DNA of 64,000 nt from Portulaca oleracea (lineage: Eukaryota > Streptophyta > Magnoliopsida > Caryophyllales > Portulacaceae), in NCBI GenBank assembly GCA_029582165.1, contig CM055877.1, forward strand, positions 1,661,523 to 1,725,522. Reading direction: 5' to 3'. The notes below the pieces were generated by a model. It was given only the letters and a program-made list of their open reading frames with translations. It made no database searches and was not told where the DNA came from. Shown here piece by piece: positions 21,601 through 31,800 of this stretch. Every line of letters begins with the position of its first letter. Positions within the stretch are counted from its first letter, which is position 1. Both the position numbers and the translations under genes were made by a program.

Positions 21601-22477
21601 TTGATATTTCTGGCCGCTGTTGGACTGTAGTCCAGGACTACAGTGCAACATGCTCCCAAACTCATTTAGTCAGGTTTTTTGGGATCATTTAGTCAGGTCT
21701 ATATAGGACCACAGTAATTTACACTTGAAGAAAGGTAAAATTGCATTGTTTATAACTTATACTTGATCGATCATTTAGTCAGGTCTTTATGAATCACAGT
21801 GTAATATGTTCCCAAACTCATTATTTTATTTATGGGTGATGTGCTAAATGTTATTTAAGGCTTGGAAAATAAAATAGTATGTATCAAAGTGAGTTGGAAT
21901 CATGAAAAACCATATTCCCAGGTCTTATATCAAATTTCTATGTTTTTGGAGCACATATTCTTAATGGACTCTCTCACGTAAAATAAGACTATAGATTTTT
22001 AATGAGAATGAGATATTTGGGAGTTGACTTTTTGAAAATCAAACTAATTAATCATCTACCATGTTATATTGACTTCTTAGTTAAAAGTTGACTTATAATT
22101 CATCTAGAAATGATCTTTAGTTAAAGTCTATGTCATCCTAGAATTCTTACTATTTCATCGTAAGAAGTTGAATATTATACTCCCTCTGTTTGGTTTTATT
22201 AGTCATCATTGGAAATTGTGCCAAAAACTTTGACATTTAATATTTTAATTTATACAATGATTCATCATACAAAATTAATGTCATTAGATTCGTAATAAAA
22301 AGTACTATCAAAAAAGTATAATATTATATTTTTTGCAAAACATTTATATTAGAAATTATTGATTAAAAATTGGCACTGAAAAACCGTAAATGACATATAA
22401 AAAAGAACGAAGGGAGTAATAAATTTTAGATGTAGCGAGCTTTATAAAAACTTAATAATCCTGAAAATTTGTGTAGC

Positions 22478-22535
<58 letters not shown>

Positions 22536-24727
22536 TTAGTACTTTGGGTATATTTGAGTTGAGAGTAGGGTTTATCGGAAGAAATTGAAATTGCAAATCT
22601 AAGGCAAAAATCATGGAGTTAATTGAGTAATGGTATTGTATCCTATACGTACTATTATTAGAGTTTGTCCAACTCTAAACCAAACCATGCATGTGATGAC
22701 AATTAAAAGAGCAGATGATTCCCAGCTGTAGGACAGGCATCATCAGACACAATAACTTAAATTCCCATCCTTTACTCTTATTTTGTACACTAGAATATAT
22801 TCATTTAATTTCTTCATTTACAATTTATCCATTATTACATATTAAATTATTAAATTGTTATATTAATGTATGTTTTAGATAGAAGAATTGGTTCCCCAAC
22901 TATCTTCATTGGACCTTCCCTTATTTTTCTGTGACTGCCTCTGAATTGTCCAATTAAGTGAACAAGGACAAGCAAAGCCACCCTGCCCTATGCCATTTAA
23001 TACATGCCTCCATTTTCTTTCTTTACAAGTATTCTTGAATACATCACAAATTCAATTTCCCAAAGTTTAAGTTATTATTCGATTTTTGAGGGACCCACAA
23101 GGGCTAACCCCGTTGAGGCGGATCGAGGTTGGGCTCAACATGGCCCAGTCACTAGGATTGGCCCGTGACAAAAATGTAGTCTTGCTCCTGTCAGTGTTGT
23201 GGCTGGTCCCCCAGTATGTGATAACTGGGGCTGGGGAAGCCCTAATTTATTCCTGTTAAATTTATGGGTAACTTCAATTCATCAAAATTTATTAGTTTTT
23301 GTTTAAATTTACCAAAAATTACTAAAAATTTACTAAAATTTTAAAAATAAAAGAAATAATAATTTTAATATATTAGCGTAACTTTGCCAAAAATACCAAA
23401 AATTATTCAAATTTAACTGTTACCCAATTGCTTTTTATCCATGAATTTGACATACCCTTTATAGCTTTGGCATGATCATTAGAAATTCATTGAATGGCCC
23501 TCCTAAATTTTGACTTAGGTTTCAAAACCTATTCAATGATATCTTAGTAAGGTTTTGTGTGATAATGACTCACCATAAATTCATTGTGAGACGGATATTT
23601 TGTGGTGATTTTTTTTTATAAATATAAAAGTGGCTATCTCAATGATGCTATTATAATATGACGTATCAGTAGTAACAAAACTTTCATAAGATTACTCCAA
23701 CTTTAAAAGGAAGTGATTCTTCTAAAGTTCTTCGTTCTTTAATGGTTAAGAAACAATAAATGCAGAGAATGTTGTGAATAATCTTGAGGCCCAAAATTCC
23801 CACTTGCTTAAATTTTGGTTGATTGATTCTTTGAACAGATTCTTGGACAAGGCTGCAATCAAAGTGCCTGAGATGGGGGAGAACATGTCCAAAGTAAGCA
23901 AATGGAACCTATCAACCCTAACAGACGTAGAAGAGGTGAAAATGATAATCCGTATGCTCCCAATTTGGGTCACAACTATAGAGTTTTGGACCATCCATGC
24001 CCAAATGACTACTTTTTCGGTCTCCCAAGCCACCACGATGGACCGCCACATTGGGCCCAAATTCCAAGTCCCTCCGGCCTCGATGACCGCCTTCTTGATC
24101 GGTAGCATCCTCCTAACCGTCCCCGTCTATGACCGGATCCTGGCCCCAATTGCGGCCCGTGTGTTCAGGGACCCACAAGGGTTAACCCCGTTGAGGCGGA
24201 TTGGGGTTGGGCTTTTCATGGCTGGGGTGGCCATGGTGGCAGCCGCTTGGGTTGAAATCAAGCGGCTACGCATGGCCCAGTCACTTGGACTGGCCCATGA
24301 CAAAAATGCAGTCTTACCCCTGTCAGTATTCTGGTTGGTCCCCCAGTATGTGATAACTGGGGCTGGGGAAGCCCTGATTTATGCTGGTCAGCTCGACTTT
24401 TTCCTAAGGGAGTGTCCCAAGGGAATGAAGACTATGAGCACAGGGTTGTTCTTAAGCACACTCGCGCTAGGGTTTTTCTTCAGCTCGGTGCTTGTGGTGA
24501 TTGTGAACTCACTTACAGGCAGCCACCACCCGTGGCTCGCCGACAACCTAAATGAAGGGAGATTGTACAACTTCTATTGGCTTTTGGCCATCATAAGTTT
24601 TGCAAACTTTGTGGTGTTTTTGTTTTGTGCTAAGTGGTATGTTTACAAGGAGAAGTGGCTTGCTGCTGAGGGTTATGAAGTTGAGTTGGAGGAACAATCA
24701 TCTTCTTCTTCACCTGGCTCAAAATGA
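18611..24727 (+). CDS. NPF6.3-like: NRT1/PTR family nitrate transporter, NPF6.3 (NRT1.1)-like
   Basis: Four exons join in frame: 18611-18915, 19316-19355, 19648-20213 and 23839-24727, all with GT...AG introns, giving 599 aa, the usual NPF length. It is a 12-helix plasma-membrane, proton-coupled transporter of the major facilitator superfamily. E45-T-C-E48-R49 is the ExxER proton-coupling motif. GRYLT places T105 at the position of the CIPK23-phosphorylated T101 of Arabidopsis NRT1.1. FWTIHAQ places H357 at its nitrate-binding H356. FRFLDKAAI, LPIW and GQLDFFLRECPKGMK are family blocks. These residues favour nitrate over peptide transport and the NPF6.3 group over NPF6.2/6.4, but substrate and affinity are inferred. 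Intron 3 (3625 bp) holds two MITEs, a (TA)n tract and a truncated copy of part of exon 4. Confidence 0.93.
21036..21258. mobile_element. hAT-like MITE in intron 3
   Basis: Inverted ends GAGCGTTTGGTTAG and (reverse complement) GGTGCGTTTGATAG, with further inverted arms (AACTTTCTCAGAAAA versus AATTTTCTG...). Flanks TTCAAG and CTCAAG are similar, but a full 8-bp duplication is not clean. Confidence 0.55.
21287..21784. repeat. Inverted and direct duplicates in intron 3
   Basis: ACCTGACTAAATGATCGATC at 21287-21306 is a perfect reverse complement of 21765-21784. The same ATCATTTAGTCAGGT word recurs directly near 21663 and 21686, and CCCAAACTCATT occurs at both ends of the stretch. This points to local rearrangement. 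Confidence 0.7.
22180..22416. mobile_element. Stowaway MITE, subfamily B, in intron 3
   Basis: The ends are CTCCCTCTGTTTGGTTTTAT and (reverse complement) CTCCCTTCGTTCTTTTTTAT, with TA at 22178-22179 and 22417-22418. Its sequence matches the reverse complement of 17963-18197. Confidence 0.88.
22480..22532. repeat. (TA)n microsatellite in intron 3
   Basis: About 26 TA units in a row. Confidence 0.95.
23091..23250 (+). pseudogene. Truncated copy of exon 4 inside intron 3 of the nitrate transporter
   Basis: This stretch matches 24169-24382 of exon 4 closely but lacks 54 bp, an in-frame loss of 18 codons between VGL and MAQSLGLA. The frame is open: DPQGLTPLRRIEVGL, NMAQSLGLA, WLVPQYVITGAGEALIY, then SC and a TAA stop at 23257-23259. 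The bases before it (TTATTATTCGATTTTTGAG) could act as an acceptor, and splicing exon 3 onto 23091 would keep the frame (CG|G GAC). It is therefore either a dead exon duplicate or a terminal exon for a short isoform. Confidence 0.85.
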
Positions 24728-24992
24728 GGGAGGGAAATTGAAGGAATTAAGCAAAATTAAAGGGTTTTTGATGAAGATAATGATGATGATGATGATAAAT
24801 GTGTAACTTTTTTTTGTTTGGGCCATAGTTTTTATTGTGGCAATTATTGCATGTATGTATGTAACAAGAGAAGAAGGCAAAGTGTAACAAGTGAAGCAAT
24901 ATCATGACATGAAGCAGTGTTTAATTGTCTGTCCATGGGTAAAATGGATAAAAGAGACTAATTGGCCACAAGGGTTGGCTCAAAACAGCTTC

Positions 24993-24998
24993 AATAAA
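24993..24998 (+). terminator. Polyadenylation signal of the nitrate transporter gene
   Basis: AATAAA lies 266 bp after the stop codon. The 3' UTR also contains a (GAT)n stretch near 24780-24796. Confidence 0.45.
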
Positions 24999-25690
24999 GG
25001 CCTTTTGTAAGTTGTAAGTTGTAAGTTGTAACATATGGACATGTTTTGATGTATTCGTTTAATTTTCACGAGTTAATTTGTTTATATGTTATTTTTCTTC
25101 TTTTCTTTCTCCAACTTATTCCCTTCATTTCATGTCATAATAAGTGTCATTTTGTTAAATTTTACCGTCCTTGTGATGTGTCATTGATCGAAAATTTCAT
25201 ACTTCATATTATATCAAAAGTTATTAAATGAGCCTAAGCATTGGAAGTTGAATTCATGAAATATTGAAATTGGCCATGAAAACCTAAGCATAGGCCATTT
25301 GTTCCCTTATTGTGTAACGGGCCACCCTTGATGATGCCTAACCTAAATTGCTCTTGTAGTTTCAATGGATCCAGCCCATTTGTAAGTTGTTTGTTAGTTA
25401 TAATGCCTTTAAGCCCCTTAAACCTAGATTGTATCCCTTTTCCCCCACTCCGATTCTCATCATATATCGTAAATATTTGAAGGGATAAACTTAATCTTTA
25501 CTTAAACACTCAAGGTCACTCAAGGTCTCGAGTGTGAGGAATAAGTTGATTTTCAAAGGCACTCGTACCAAGGCCCAACACATGGTGGCTAAATCCCTGG
25601 TAATCATTCAAGAGTTTTAGTCTCTCCCTCTGCCAAAGCAATCTCCAAAGGTCTCTCATTGTTCAAAGTGGGTACCCTGATGGCGGGTCG
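24999..25690. other. Intergenic, no gene seen
   Basis: Begins with three tandem copies of a GTAAGTT-type heptamer (25007-25030). No domain or element end is recognisable in the rest. Confidence 0.4.
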
Positions 25691-26190
25691 TTGGAAGTCG
25701 AACTTTGATAAGGCAAAACTCGGTGATTGGGAAGAGGACGGGACTTTGTAATTCAGAACAACGAGGGGAGGTGGTTGCATCAAGAGTCCAACAACAACTA
25801 AGATTCTCGTACCCGGAGCTAGAAGAAGTTGAGGGGCCTATTGGTACTTGGTATATCTTGAAAGTAGTTTGGAATTTAAGTTTCACGCAGCTGATTATTG
25901 AAGGGAACCAATTCCCCCTTATTCAGAAAATCAAAGAGAACTTTAGCGATCGCAACAGTCTAGTGATGGTTATGGTTGAAATCATTAATCTTGCTAGTTT
26001 GTTTAACTTTATTTCTTGGAACCATGTGCTTCATACAGGAGCTAGGGTTGCCCACTCTCTCGTACACCTTCAATCCTACGATTCGGGTGAGCAAATTTAC
26101 TTGAAGGAGTGTTCGAAGGCATCTTCAGCCCTATCCTAGAATGATATGTTCCTCTTTTGAAACAATGAATAAATTGGTGTTGACATTGTT
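25690..26190 (+). pseudogene. LINE RNase H-like domain fragment with 3' end
   Basis: The frame reads an RNase H-like (RVT_3) domain: RWKSNFDKAKLGDWEEDG, a break, RGEVVAS, WNLSFTQLIIEGNQFPLI, and WNHVLHTGARVAHSLVHLQS. The order of FD, E, D/E and H...AH blocks matches the C-terminal domain of plant LINE polyproteins. At least one disruption lies near 25745. Downstream AATGAATAAATTGGTG resembles a LINE 3' end. The 144-codon open frame at 25705-26139 is therefore not a host gene. Confidence 0.6.
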
Positions 26191-26396
26191 TCCTAAGTAA
26201 AATGTTCGAAGTATTTATGTGTCATCAATCCTTAACCCTTGACTTACAAATAACTATTATCTATTAAGGTATGAATTTGAGAATAATTCTTTTAAAAAAA
26301 ATGCTACATTATTGTGTTGCAAAAGCCAAAAATTCCACATTTTTCAAATGTATTGTTGGGGATCTACATCTAAATACCCCTTAAAATTAATTTTCT

Positions 26397-26403
26397 ATAT
26401 AGC
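26397..26403 (+). promoter_or_regulatory. Possible TATA box of PEX11
   Basis: TATATAG lies 123 bp before the ATG at 26520, followed by a CA-rich leader. Confidence 0.4.
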
Positions 26404-26519
26404 ATACAAAAGAATCCTACATTCCTCCCCGTTTATCATCTTTCTTGACGCAAGTGCCAACAAACATTTCCAATTCACAAACAACAACCTCAAAACAATT
26501 TATTTAAATTAAAATCAAG

Positions 26520-27368
26520 ATGAACGCCTCTCTTCAATCCCTAGCCATGGACGCCCAATCGGAAACCTCCACCGACCCCCTCTCTCATCCGTCTCCTCCT
26601 CCGCCGGCCAACAAACCGCCACCCCTTCCTCCGCCGTCGAAATCCGCCGCCGACCGAGACTTCCTCCGCCACGTCGAAGCCTACCTGGCCAAGCGCGACG
26701 GCGTCGACAAGCTCCTCAAGATCTCCCGCTACGCCTCCAAAATCATACTCGCCTCCTCCGTACTCCCGTCGGAGAGTCACCTCACGCGCCGCCTGAAGAG
26801 CTTCGAGTCGAGCGTCGGCCTCAGCCGGAAGGCCTTCCGTCTGGGGAAATTCATCCAGGACGTCAACGCGCTCCGATCGGCGCGTGAGGGGTACCTCCAC
26901 CGCCACCCCCATGACCGCAGGCGGTGGCTCCTGGCGGTGGTGGCGTACGGCGGCGAGGGGGTGTACTTCTTCATGGAGCAGCTGATCTGGCTGGCGAAGT
27001 CTGGGCTGATCGACCCGGCCCACGCGCGGCGGCTGCAGAAGGTGAGCGCTTGGGCGGAGCTGATTGGGTACGCGGGGAGCGTGGCGATGAAGGTGGGGGA
27101 GTTGAGGGAGATGGGGAGGGAGGCGGCGGCGGCGGAGTCGAAGGCGGAGGTTGTGGCGGCGAGGGGGGAGGACCGGGCGGAGGTCAGGGAGGAGGTCGAG
27201 AAGGTGAGGAGGAAGATGGCCATGAAGAGGCTGTCCGTCCTGCAGGATTTGGCGGACGCGCTGATGGCGGTGGCGGATGTTAGGGATCTGTCGGCGCCCC
27301 TGGTGGTTTCCGGCGCCGGGCTGTTGTCGGCGATCATTAGCACCCACAAAAACTGGGTCTCTTGCTGA
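26520..27368 (+). CDS. PEX11: Peroxisomal membrane protein PEX11 (PEX11A-like)
   Basis: A 282-aa protein from one exon. It promotes peroxisome membrane elongation and division. Residues 11-45 are a proline-rich, low-complexity head. The PEX11 domain then starts at [19 protein letters not shown], with [17 protein letters not shown] (amphipathic helix), [40 protein letters not shown] and [12 protein letters not shown]. The C-terminus [18 protein letters not shown]...ISTHKNW closely resembles plant PEX11A. The segment [20 protein letters not shown] forms a charged, likely coiled linker. M1 (26520) is used; M10 (26547) is an alternative start. The coding region is strikingly GC-rich for this window, which creates long shadow frames on both strands. 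The next gene (ORP1-like) is convergent. Confidence 0.93.
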   Translation: MNASLQSLAMDAQSETSTDPLSHPSPPPPANKPPPLPPPSKSAADRDFLRHVEAYLAKRDGVDKLLKISRYASKIILASSVLPSESHLTRRLKSFESSVGLSRKAFRLGKFIQDVNALRSAREGYLHRHPHDRRRWLLAVVAYGGEGVYFFMEQLIWLAKSGLIDPAHARRLQKVSAWAELIGYAGSVAMKVGELREMGREAAAAESKAEVVAARGEDRAEVREEVEKVRRKMAMKRLSVLQDLADALMAVADVRDLSAPLVVSGAGLLSAIISTHKNWVSC

Positions 27369-27705
27369 ATTGAATTATCCGACGGCTTTCGCTTTCGAGC
27401 TGGGCATATGTCGGGTCGGGTCCATTATCCATAACAGGAGGTTTGAGTGTTTCGGCCCAATGGAGAAAAAAGTGCTCTGGTGGTGGGTTCACTTAGGCAT
27501 TTGGAGGCTCATTTTTTTTTTTTTTTTTTTTTGTTTTACAAAGTACATTTGATGAGTAATAATAGTGTAATGTTATATGGTACGGTCTCATTTTACGACT
27601 GTATGTTTCACTCTTCAGTTGATCATGTTAACATACACTGCCTTTGTTGTATTCTTGTCAGAAAGTTACAATGAAAATTCCAACCCTTTCTGATGAAATT
27701 GGTTT

Positions 27706-27712
27706 TAAATAA
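27706..27712 (+). terminator. Possible polyadenylation signal of PEX11
   Basis: AAATAAA lies about 340 bp after the stop codon; a 20-base T run (27513-27532) precedes it in the 3' UTR. Confidence 0.35.
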
Positions 27713-27714
27713 AG

Positions 27715-28884
27715 TTGAATTAAGAAATTGATGATTATTACAGTTTATCACCCTATTCCAGGTTGAACCAAGTTAGACAATTTAGAAGTATATGAATTTA
27801 GATTAAGCTCGAATGTGAATAATAAAAATAAGAGAAATATTATGTCTAAATTTCAATTAATGTTAGAATCAAACACAAAATTTATGAATATACCCTATTT
27901 TCGAATCTAGCAAATTCAACTTGTTTTACCAAAATTTTACTAGACTCCAGAAACAACAAAAGTTGCAAGCACAATACAAAGATAGAAGAATAATCGTATA
28001 TTTACTAGTAAACAGTAATACGCTTGAATATCACCATCGTCTTGATTACACAAATGTGAAAAAATATACAGCTTAACGAGGGAGTAAACTAAAAAAAAAA
28101 AAAAGCACTCCTGTTCTACTAGGAGCTAAATTGTTCAAGCCTAATACTTAGAAATATTTACCAACCCCAAAGACCTGGGACACAATTTCCATTTCTTTTT
28201 CTTTTCTCTCTGCATTTATTTTCTTGTGGAGCATACAAATAAATATAATCTAAACTAATACAATTAGAACAAGTACAACATATTTCCTCTATGAATCACT
28301 TGTGCAGGATTTTGGTTGAAAAATTTGGTGACCTGCCCAGCTACATACACTTGATCACCGCCGACAACAAAAATCGTAATCTGCTACTCGAAACCACGGA
28401 ACCGCTACTTTTTCTCAGGCGAGAATCGCCTATGCATTAATAATGCATTTGGGTCACCATTGATGAGGATTCTCCGAGTGCTAAGAACAACGGCGAATGG
28501 TACTACAGTGACTTTGGGCTTCGTTAAATCATTTGAGATGCTTTCATCTTTCTGGGTCTCTGAGTGCTGCAGTTTCAGGAAGAACAGGCAGAGTCAGATA
28601 ATTCCGTGTTTTTTTCAATTATTCGAAGTCATACTAGGCCGAAGGTTTCATACAGAGATATGCAAAATAACAGCCAAGCATCAATAAAAGAAAAACAGCA
28701 AAACAAACAAAGAAAGCTTGCATACGGTAAACGGTTTGACTGACAGAAAGCCTGCTCCTAGTTTCTTATTTTCGCTGTTTTTGCAATTTTGTTACTTGGC
28801 TGTATTAGTAGTTTGGTTCCTCAAGGGTCTACCCTTCTGATAAAAATAAAAAGGGCAGAAAGCCTGCATACCCGAGAGAGAAGA
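27715..28884. other. Convergent intergenic region between PEX11 and ORP1
   Basis: Probably includes the 3' UTR of the minus-strand ORP gene; an AATAAA on the minus strand lies at 28214-28219. No separate gene is supported. Confidence 0.45.
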
Positions 28885-31800
28885 TCATGATTCCTCATCA
28901 ATGGCAATAGCGTCCTCGTTGAATTCACCAAATATATCAGGGCATCCGTCCCAATTACCCCACTCTCTGGTCTCCCAATAGCCGCCTTTGTAAATGTAGG
29001 GTCCATCGTCGCCTTGTTTCTCAAACCACCGCGGTTTCCATCCGTCTTCTTGCAGTTTTCTCGACTGCATTACATAGAGGTCTTTCAAAATTCACCAAAG
29101 CAAAAAAGAAACGAAATCCACAAATAGAAAACAACACTGGTGTTCACAAGTTATGATAGTGAAAAATACCATTCGTTGTCTCCTTTCCAAGCGTAATTTC
29201 TCAGCATTTGCCTTCTCGTATTCCCCGTTTTCCAAACACCGCTGATCCGGTCTGAGTCTTGAGTCCGTGGGAGGGAGCCTCTCCTAAACACATGTTATCA
29301 AGAACCCGGAATCAGACAGCTATAAAAAGATGATGAAACATCTTGTAACCGAAAACAACCCAAGATGTTACATTCACCTGAAGCCCAGGTGTCAATTCGT
29401 TGAGAGTAATCGCAAATGATGTTAAGTTGTAACGAGTGAGATTAGGGGTGGGCTTGATTCTTTTCCAAAGCAATTGTGCATCACCAGACGAACAAGGGTC
29501 CTTGAGCTTCTTCGATCCATCTCCTTTGATGTAATAAATACTGTCATCCCACTTTCCAAATACTGTGGCAGCTTTGTGCCCCGCAACATCCTCAACAAAC
29601 CCATGAACCTGTACAGTTGTTAGCTCTCTATTCCGCAATAAATTTGCACAGAACATCCCGCCCAAAAGAAAAAGAAAAAGTAATTACCTGGCGAGGATTT
29701 CTATCAAGGAAAGATTGCCCTTTGAACTTAAGGTTACATGAGTATTGACGGTTACCACGAATCTGCATTGTCCCATGATGATCGCAGTAAATTTTACCGA
29801 TTATAAGATTGTAGATGCTGGTGGTGACCTGAATCATGAAGACACAATAAAACCACTTGTGAATATTACCGCAAGAGGAATCTCCAAAACCAATACTCTG
29901 AAATCCCACCCAGACGAGGCATAGAGGGGTCGGATGTCGTAGTCTTACCACTAAATTTTTACAATTTAAAGAGACTGGTTCCAATTGACCCAAAATAGAG
30001 AACTCGTTTGCTACTCTACTTCTCCATGGAAAAGAAGCAGAGGAGGTTCAATGACGCATTTTACTTTAGTCCATTCCAAGCTAAGTAGGGAAAAAATAAT
30101 ATTTTTCAACTATCCAGATTATGAACATGAGCAAGAGGGATCTCCAAAAGCACAAAATTAACACAACTGAAGATCAGGGAATTAATTTGGAGTGCTATGA
30201 AGATCGATCAATTCAAAGCTCACCTTGCTCCATTGGAACCTCTCTCCATCATCAAACTCGAGAGTAAGAACTCCAACTGGATCAAGCTGGATTGACTGAC
30301 CCCAAAACTTGGTCTTGAGGTTGCTGTCAGCCCAGAACTTCCATCCCCTGCCTTCTGAGTGGCAGGCAATTAGAGTAGGATGGTGACTAACCTGAGATAA
30401 TTAACCAAAATCATAAGGGGGTTTTAGAATATTTGTATCAGAAGATGCTCTATGTAGATGTTCAAGCAAGGTCTTCTTCCCGTGCATCTACCTTTTCAGA
30501 GAAAAATCTAAATCCTTTCTCCGGATAGTCAGCTTCGTAAGTCTCCCCCAGCAATGGATTAAAGGGTTTACAATACCGGCCCTCAGAAGACGCATAACCA
30601 GAGACGGCAAAAGCAGCGACATTCACAATTCTCATGAGGGAGTCGCCCTGAAAAGAACAAACACTTGTATCACTTGAAGTACCCAAGGAATAAGGAAGAA
30701 AATAGCCCGTAAATAGCAGTTAGCAGTTGATGTTTAGCGGGTGCATGGTAAGTTTTGGCAAAGTTCACTTGCAAAAGTTAATCGAGTTGAAGATTAAAGA
30801 TCCGGGCGATCAATACAAATAACAACAACAACCCAAAAAAAACCAAAAAAAAAAAAAAAAGACTCCCAGGGGAAACACGTTTGACCATAATCTGGGGGAT
30901 TCAGGTGTAGGCAATCTTTCCCCCATGAGTTGAAGTTCAGGAAATGGCTCATTCCTGAGGACCCACAAAAAACCTTTCGAAAAATCACTTTGAAAACCAG
31001 GTTACACACTAAAAGAGATCCCGGAGATCAATCTCGGGGTAAAATACAACACAGGTTTCATGGATCGTTTTTCCCCAATAGTCAAAGTGCCATTTAGCCA
31101 TCCTTGTTCAACAACTCAGCTTTGTCACACTTTGATGTCCAGCAGAAACAAACAATCAGAGGTAAGAACTCACCGCTTTACCATATTCGTATGCTCGATC
31201 CAAAAGGTAGGAATACTCCAAGTCTTCACAACATTTCTGAAGTGTTGATAAAGGCTCATTGAAGTACACCGGAAGGCATACTCTTGTGAGATCTTTTCCT
31301 ACATTGTCTTTGATCATGGACCAAAGACTGACAGCTTTCTCCTTTTCAACTGGATCAGGAAGCTTCTTCCGCCTTTCAATTTGTGAAGTTAGAGCGCCAC
31401 ATTCTGTTGCCTCGGAAAATACTTCTCTCATGTCACTGGCTAGGGATTTGTTGTTCATACAGTTGCCAAAATTATCCAAAGTTCCTCTGTTAGACCCACA
31501 ATGAGATGGAGATTCCGCAAGATAGTCGTTTGTATCATAATAGCAAGAATCCTCTTCATCCGACACTGCCTCCACACCGAGTTTTTCACCATCATCAGAT
31601 GACTCCGCTGTGCTATATTCTAGACATTCAAAAGCAATAAGTTTCAGGAAATGATAAAGCAATTATCACATCCTAGAAATGCCAGTTACAAGAAGAAACA
31701 CAACATCAGGGCATTTTAACCTGTCAAGTAATCACAAAAACTATCGCATAAGAAACTGCATGCATCAATGAGGACATTGAGGAGGCTTCTGAAGCTAGGC

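Noticed and set aside
26541..27349. Long open frames (up to 268 aa) antisense to PEX11
   Set aside because: They are shadows of a GC-rich coding region; the PEX11 frame alone has domain support.
28264..28548. Protein-like minus-strand frames downstream of the ORP stop (for example DQVYVAGQVTKFFNQNPAQV)
   Set aside because: Interrupted by two stops, no recognised domain, no splice signals joining it to the ORP gene; most likely its 3' UTR.
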